From an uncultured Clostridia bacterium (GTDB lineage Bacteria > Bacillota > Clostridia > Oscillospirales > Acutalibacteraceae), in contig CANQBP010000002.1 of NCBI GenBank assembly GCA_947589415.1, positions 1 through 64,000 of the forward strand: a stretch of DNA of 64,000 nucleotides, in the 5' to 3' direction. The notes beneath the pieces are model-generated. The model was not told the origin of the DNA. It saw only the letters and a list, made by a program, of their open reading frames with translations, and did no database searches. The first letter of the stretch is position 1. Each line of letters starts with the position of its first letter. Below, piece after piece: positions 63,294 through 64,000 of this stretch. Both the position numbers and the translations under genes were made by a program.

Positions 63294-64000
63294 ATGTGTG
63301 AAAAATTGCCTATACCCGATCAATTTATACAAGAGCTTAAGTCACGCATCGCAATAGAAGATGTTATATCCGACTATGTTACTCTTAAAAAAAGGGGCAG
63401 AAGCTATATGGGACTTTGTCCGTTCCATAACGAAAAAACTCCGTCGTTCAGCGTATCGCCGGAAAACGGATTTTTCCATTGTTTCGGCTGCGGTGCGGGC
63501 GGAGATACAATAACATTTATAAGGAGAATAGAAAATCTTGATTATGTAGAGGCTGTAAAATTTCTTGCGGGAAGAGTGGGAATGACGGTGCCGGAGGACG
63601 GAAGAGATGACGGTACCGGCAGGCTTAAAACAAGAATTTATGAGGCTAACAGAGAGGCGGCAAGGTTTTATCATAAACAGCTGTACTCACCCGCAGGTCA
63701 GCAGGCACTTGATTATTTGAGAAAACGAGGGCTTACGGAAAAAACCATTATACATTTCGGACTCGGATATTCTCCGACATCAAGGTTTGAGCTTGTGAAT
63801 TATCTGAAATCCAAGGGATTTTCGGGGAGTGAGATAATATCCGCAAATCTTGCAAATCAGTCAAAAAACGGATATGCATTCGACAGATTTTCCGACAGGG
63901 TAATGTTTCCGATAATAGATTTAAGAGGAAATGTTATAGCTTTCGGAGGGAGGATAATGACGGATATCAAGCCTAAATATCTCAACACTTCGGATACACT
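63294..64000 (+). CDS. dnaG: DNA primase DnaG, N-terminal part (partial)
   Basis: Runs off the window end. Start is probably ATG 63294 after AGGAAAGG (TTG 63306 is the alternative). The CHC2 zinc domain shows CPFHNEKTPSFSV and HCFGCGAGGD, followed by ITFIRRIENLDYVEA, and then the RNA-polymerase domain begins near 63850 (RVMFPIIDLRGNVIAF). It makes primers for lagging-strand synthesis. dgt-dnaG, often followed by rpoD, is a common Firmicutes order. Confidence 0.96.
   Translation, partial: MCEKLPIPDQFIQELKSRIAIEDVISDYVTLKKRGRSYMGLCPFHNEKTPSFSVSPENGFFHCFGCGAGGDTITFIRRIENLDYVEAVKFLAGRVGMTVPEDGRDDGTGRLKTRIYEANREAARFYHKQLYSPAGQQALDYLRKRGLTEKTIIHFGLGYSPTSRFELVNYLKSKGFSGSEIISANLANQSKNGYAFDRFSDRVMFPIIDLRGNVIAFGGRIMTDIKPKYLNTSDT

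Overview
The window looks like chromosome of an anaerobic, endospore-forming, low-GC Firmicute of the class Clostridia, probably the Ruminococcaceae/Oscillospiraceae side. The reasons are: AT-rich intergenic DNA with near-consensus sigma-A promoters, GGAGG-type ribosome sites, several sporulation genes (spoIIE, spoIIP, gpr and a SpoIVFA/SpoIVFB-like pair), a rubredoxin, and typically clostridial gene orders (zapA-U32 peptidase, mreBCD-pbp2-minD-mgsA, murA-MBL-rlmH, dgt-dnaG). The species assignment is inference.

Layout. 1-6,100 is an AT-rich accessory island. It starts inside a large secreted protein with a calcium-binding DSDGDG motif and a possible toxin-like C-terminus. Small membrane-anchored or lipoprotein genes, gene remnants and repeated hairpin cassettes follow; this resembles an immunity-gene array behind a polymorphic toxin. 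6,100-13,000 is core metabolism: NAD salvage (pncA-pncB), pyrE, hflX, tRNA-Arg(CCU), and PLP synthesis (pdxS-pdxT). 13,270-23,400 holds a long dGTPase, a pair of 3-TM proteins, spoIIE, rubredoxin, a radical SAM protein, a YihY-type membrane protein, hisS and aspS. 23,400-31,000 holds a Ser/Glu/Pro-rich surface protein, the gpr-spoIIP operon, an orphan solute-binding lipoprotein, a zinc-ribbon membrane protein with fourteen 12-residue Tyr/Gln repeats, and a degenerate metallo-beta-lactamase-fold protein. 31,200-44,500 is the cell-shape and division region: zapA, U32 peptidase, dut, mreB-mreC-mreD-pbp2-minD-mgsA, recD2, comF and a second mreB. 44,600-53,700 is almost all minus strand: two small membrane proteins, murA-walJ-like-rlmH, then membrane protein-sua5-coaE-lytic transglycosylase-M18 aminopeptidase. 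54,000-64,000 holds a DUF951 protein, prfA, an OGG-type glycosylase, the SpoIVFA/FB-like pair, a MutS-like ATPase, a class C serine hydrolase with a neighbouring XRE regulator, and a short dGTPase followed by dnaG, which runs off the window.

Most interesting points. (i) The 1-6.1 kb island contains an 85-bp exact duplication and hairpin cassettes whose stems vary in a compensatory way, attached to truncated 3' ends of neighbouring gene families. (ii) The spoIIE promoter has a Spo0A box and a 21-bp spacer, like the Bacillus promoter. (iii) A bacterial membrane protein carries a FUS-like Tyr/Gln tandem repeat. (iv) minD sits without minC or minE and lacks a recognisable membrane-targeting tail. 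(v) A tandem pair of 3-TM proteins appears twice. (vi) Two genes have reading frames broken at homopolymer runs right at their starts.
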